Shown here in pieces: positions 5,761-6,882 of a stretch of DNA of 6,882 bases; positions within the stretch are counted from its first letter, which is position 1; every line of letters starts with the position of its first letter. Source of the DNA: Anaerolineales bacterium. GTDB lineage: Bacteria > Chloroflexota > Anaerolineae > Anaerolineales > Villigracilaceae. Both the position numbers and the translations under genes were made by a program. The stretch is from assembly GCA_017882065.1 (NCBI GenBank), contig JADGQD010000113.1, positions 1 through 6,882 on the forward strand, in the 5' to 3' direction. The notes under the pieces are model-generated. The model had not been told where the DNA came from and did no database searches. It saw only the letters and a list, made by a program, of their open reading frames with translations.

Positions 5761-5777
5761 AATGAGATGTCCTTCAC
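5610..5777 (-). CDS. Doubtful small ORF, 55 residues, hypothetical
   Basis: A minus-strand frame starts at GTG 5777 and stops at 5610-5612. It encodes a basic, Phe/Lys/Ile-rich peptide beginning VKDISFREFKKF, with a middle TVKTIIIKRAIIPTD and an end KFEQFVHFDAGVS. I do not recognise it. The frame stays open upstream to about 5838 through a periodic repeat, with no ATG. The ribosome binding site is poor: GGAAG lies 10 bases before GTG, or 4 bases before a TTG at 5783. Third-position GC is about 44%, below the neighbouring genes. The opposite strand is also open here (ending at 5726), so the frame may be chance or the remnant of a gene. Confidence 0.25.
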   Translation of the reverse strand: MKDISFREFKKFRGPRFLTVKTIIIKRAIIPTDILGNYKFLKKFEQFVHFDAGVS

Positions 5778-5817
5778 GTCCAAGAATCTTCCTTCGCACT
5801 CTTCGCTGCTTCGCGGT
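5772..5817. repeat. Periodic intergenic repeat (8-9-bp CTTCGC units)
   Basis: Consecutive units cttcgcact (5792-5800), cttcgctg (5801-5808) and cttcgcggt (5809-5817) follow an earlier related unit cttcacgtc (5772-5780). The design matches the 9-bp-unit repeat inside the XPB-like gene but with a different unit. It lies 49 bases after the GGDEF stop on the minus strand and covers the doubtful start of the small ORF. Confidence 0.6.
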
Positions 5818-5865
5818 CCGTTATGATAATCTTCCTATTCAAACACGTGCTACGGGGATTCTATT

Positions 5866-6882
5866 TCAGGAGTCGGGTGGCGGGAGTGCTCCTGTCCCTG
5901 TCCGGCCCTGGATGAACTCGCCGCGCCGGTGGAGTTTGGCGCGGTAGAGCGCCTCATCCGCGGTGCGCAACAACCCGGCAGATTCCCTGGCATGCAGCGG
6001 GTAGACTGCCACTCCGCCGGTCACACTTATGCTGAACTGCCCACCGCCGGGTTTTTCGAAAAACAGCTGGCGCAATTCCTCCTGGATCTTTTCTGTAACG
6101 ATCAGGACCTGCGGCCAGTCTGTTGCGGGTAGGATGATAGTCATTTCGTCGCCGCCATAGCGCGCCAGAAAATCGGTGGCGCGCAAGGCTTTTTGGAATG
6201 AGCGTGAGAGGGCGCGCAGGACTTCGTCACCGCCTTCATGCCCGAGTGTGTCGTTGATGACCTTGAAACCATCCAGATCCATCATGACAACTGAAAAAGG
6301 AATACCCGACCGTTTGGAACGGTTGATCTCTTCGTCGAGATGCTCGTCCAGCGCTCGCCGGTTCGGCAGACCAGTCAACGAATCACTGCGTGCCTGATGG
6401 CTGACTGCCGCATGCGAGCGGGCGTTGAGGATGGCGATGGCAGCCTGGTCGGCCAGAAGGGTTAGCAGGCGGATTTCGGCCTGGTTGAATTCCCCTGCGC
6501 TTGTACGCCCAAGGTTCATCACACCGACGATACGGCTGCCTATCTTCAATGGAATACCGATGATCGAACCGCCCCAGGTTTTTGGTAGACCCTTGTAGAG
6601 GGGATGATTCGTCATATCTTCAACGATAATGATCTTTTTCTCGCGAGCCGCCGTACCGGTCAGTCCAGCAGGGCGCGGCTCGGGGAAATGAACATTCTTT
6701 TCGCCATCATTTTTCAAAGAGGCACCAAAAACCAGTTTTTCTTCCTGGAACAAGTAAATATGAGCATCCTGCGCGTCTTTGACCAGTTGCATGGCTTCTT
6801 TGACCACACCATCCAGCACGCCCTGGAGGTCCAGGCTGGAGGTCAGATTCAGGGTAATACGCTTGAGCGCGTCCAATTCCGC
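5866..6882 (-). CDS. GAF-GGDEF protein, probable diguanylate cyclase (N-terminus outside window)
   Basis: The visible 338 residues carry a GAF sensor domain (about 16-152) and a C-terminal GGDEF domain (about 165-320), which makes cyclic di-GMP from two GTP. Seen are DSLTGLPNRRALDE (167-180), DLDGFKVINDTLGHEGGDEVL (202-222), the RATD inhibitory site (234-237) five residues before GGDEM (243-247), GGVAVYP (289-295) and ADEALYRAK (308-316). The last signature residue is Met in place of Phe; the catalytic Asp-Glu are kept, so activity is likely but unproven. The frame is open to the window edge. Codons there are GCG GAA TTG GAC, and the TTG (6874-6876) is more likely an internal leucine in a linker helix than a start. 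More sensor or membrane segments may lie beyond. No clear terminator follows the stop. Confidence 0.9.
   Translation of the reverse strand, partial: AELDALKRITLNLTSSLDLQGVLDGVVKEAMQLVKDAQDAHIYLFQEEKLVFGASLKNDGEKNVHFPEPRPAGLTGTAAREKKIIIVEDMTNHPLYKGLPKTWGGSIIGIPLKIGSRIVGVMNLGRTSAGEFNQAEIRLLTLLADQAAIAILNARSHAAVSHQARSDSLTGLPNRRALDEHLDEEINRSKRSGIPFSVVMMDLDGFKVINDTLGHEGGDEVLRALSRSFQKALRATDFLARYGGDEMTIILPATDWPQVLIVTEKIQEELRQLFFEKPGGGQFSISVTGGVAVYPLHARESAGLLRTADEALYRAKLHRRGEFIQGRTGTGALPPPDS

Noticed and set aside
3199..5817. CRISPR array
   Set aside because: The repeats are 7-9 bp, directly adjacent and without uniform spacers, and no cas gene is present.
6874..6876. Start codon for the GAF-GGDEF protein
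   Set aside because: The codon is TTG, the frame continues to the window edge, and the surrounding residues read like an internal helix leading into GAF.

Overview
The window is about 56-57% GC and carries six protein genes, five of them on the minus strand. A plausible source is an uncultured environmental bacterium, perhaps Chloroflexota (Anaerolineae-like). Three things point that way: the gene style, the XPB/Ssl2-type domain protein without a helicase motor, and the many short periodic palindromic repeats between and inside genes. There is no rRNA or marker gene, so this assignment is an inference. I see no tRNA, rRNA, CRISPR array, transposase, phage gene or recognisable defence system.

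Layout from left to right. Positions 1-642 (+) hold the C-terminal two thirds of an APH(6)/hydroxyurea-type small-molecule kinase. It converges on a minus-strand pair, kbl (1385-2566) and an MgtC/SapB-family membrane protein (679-1317). A hairpin at 648-670 probably terminates transcription from both sides. kbl has its own TATAAT promoter and a good ribosome binding site. The MgtC-family gene follows 67 bases later with a strong ribosome binding site and no terminator between, so the two may be co-transcribed.

Upstream of kbl is a 589-residue protein (2649-4418, minus) with a C-terminal region like the XPB/Ssl2 helicase-associated domain. Its coding sequence holds at least two periodic palindromic repeats that are translated in frame, and a duplicated 30-bp unit that makes a repeated C-terminal tail. 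Next, behind a perfect 18-bp hairpin terminator, is a diacylglycerol-kinase-family lipid kinase (4602-5519, minus). A 346-bp gap follows. It contains an AT-rich island of about 36% GC with a doubtful 55-residue ORF, and another periodic repeat. The window ends inside a GAF-GGDEF protein (5866-6882, minus), a likely diguanylate cyclase with a GGDEM signature.

The genes do not form one pathway. They cover threonine/glycine catabolism, membrane or ion homeostasis, lipid phosphorylation, c-di-GMP signalling and small-molecule phosphorylation. The most unusual signal is the set of four or five different short repeats built from 7- or 9-bp units in inverted arrangement. They occur both between genes and inside one open reading frame, and look like a class of repeats that can invade coding sequence.
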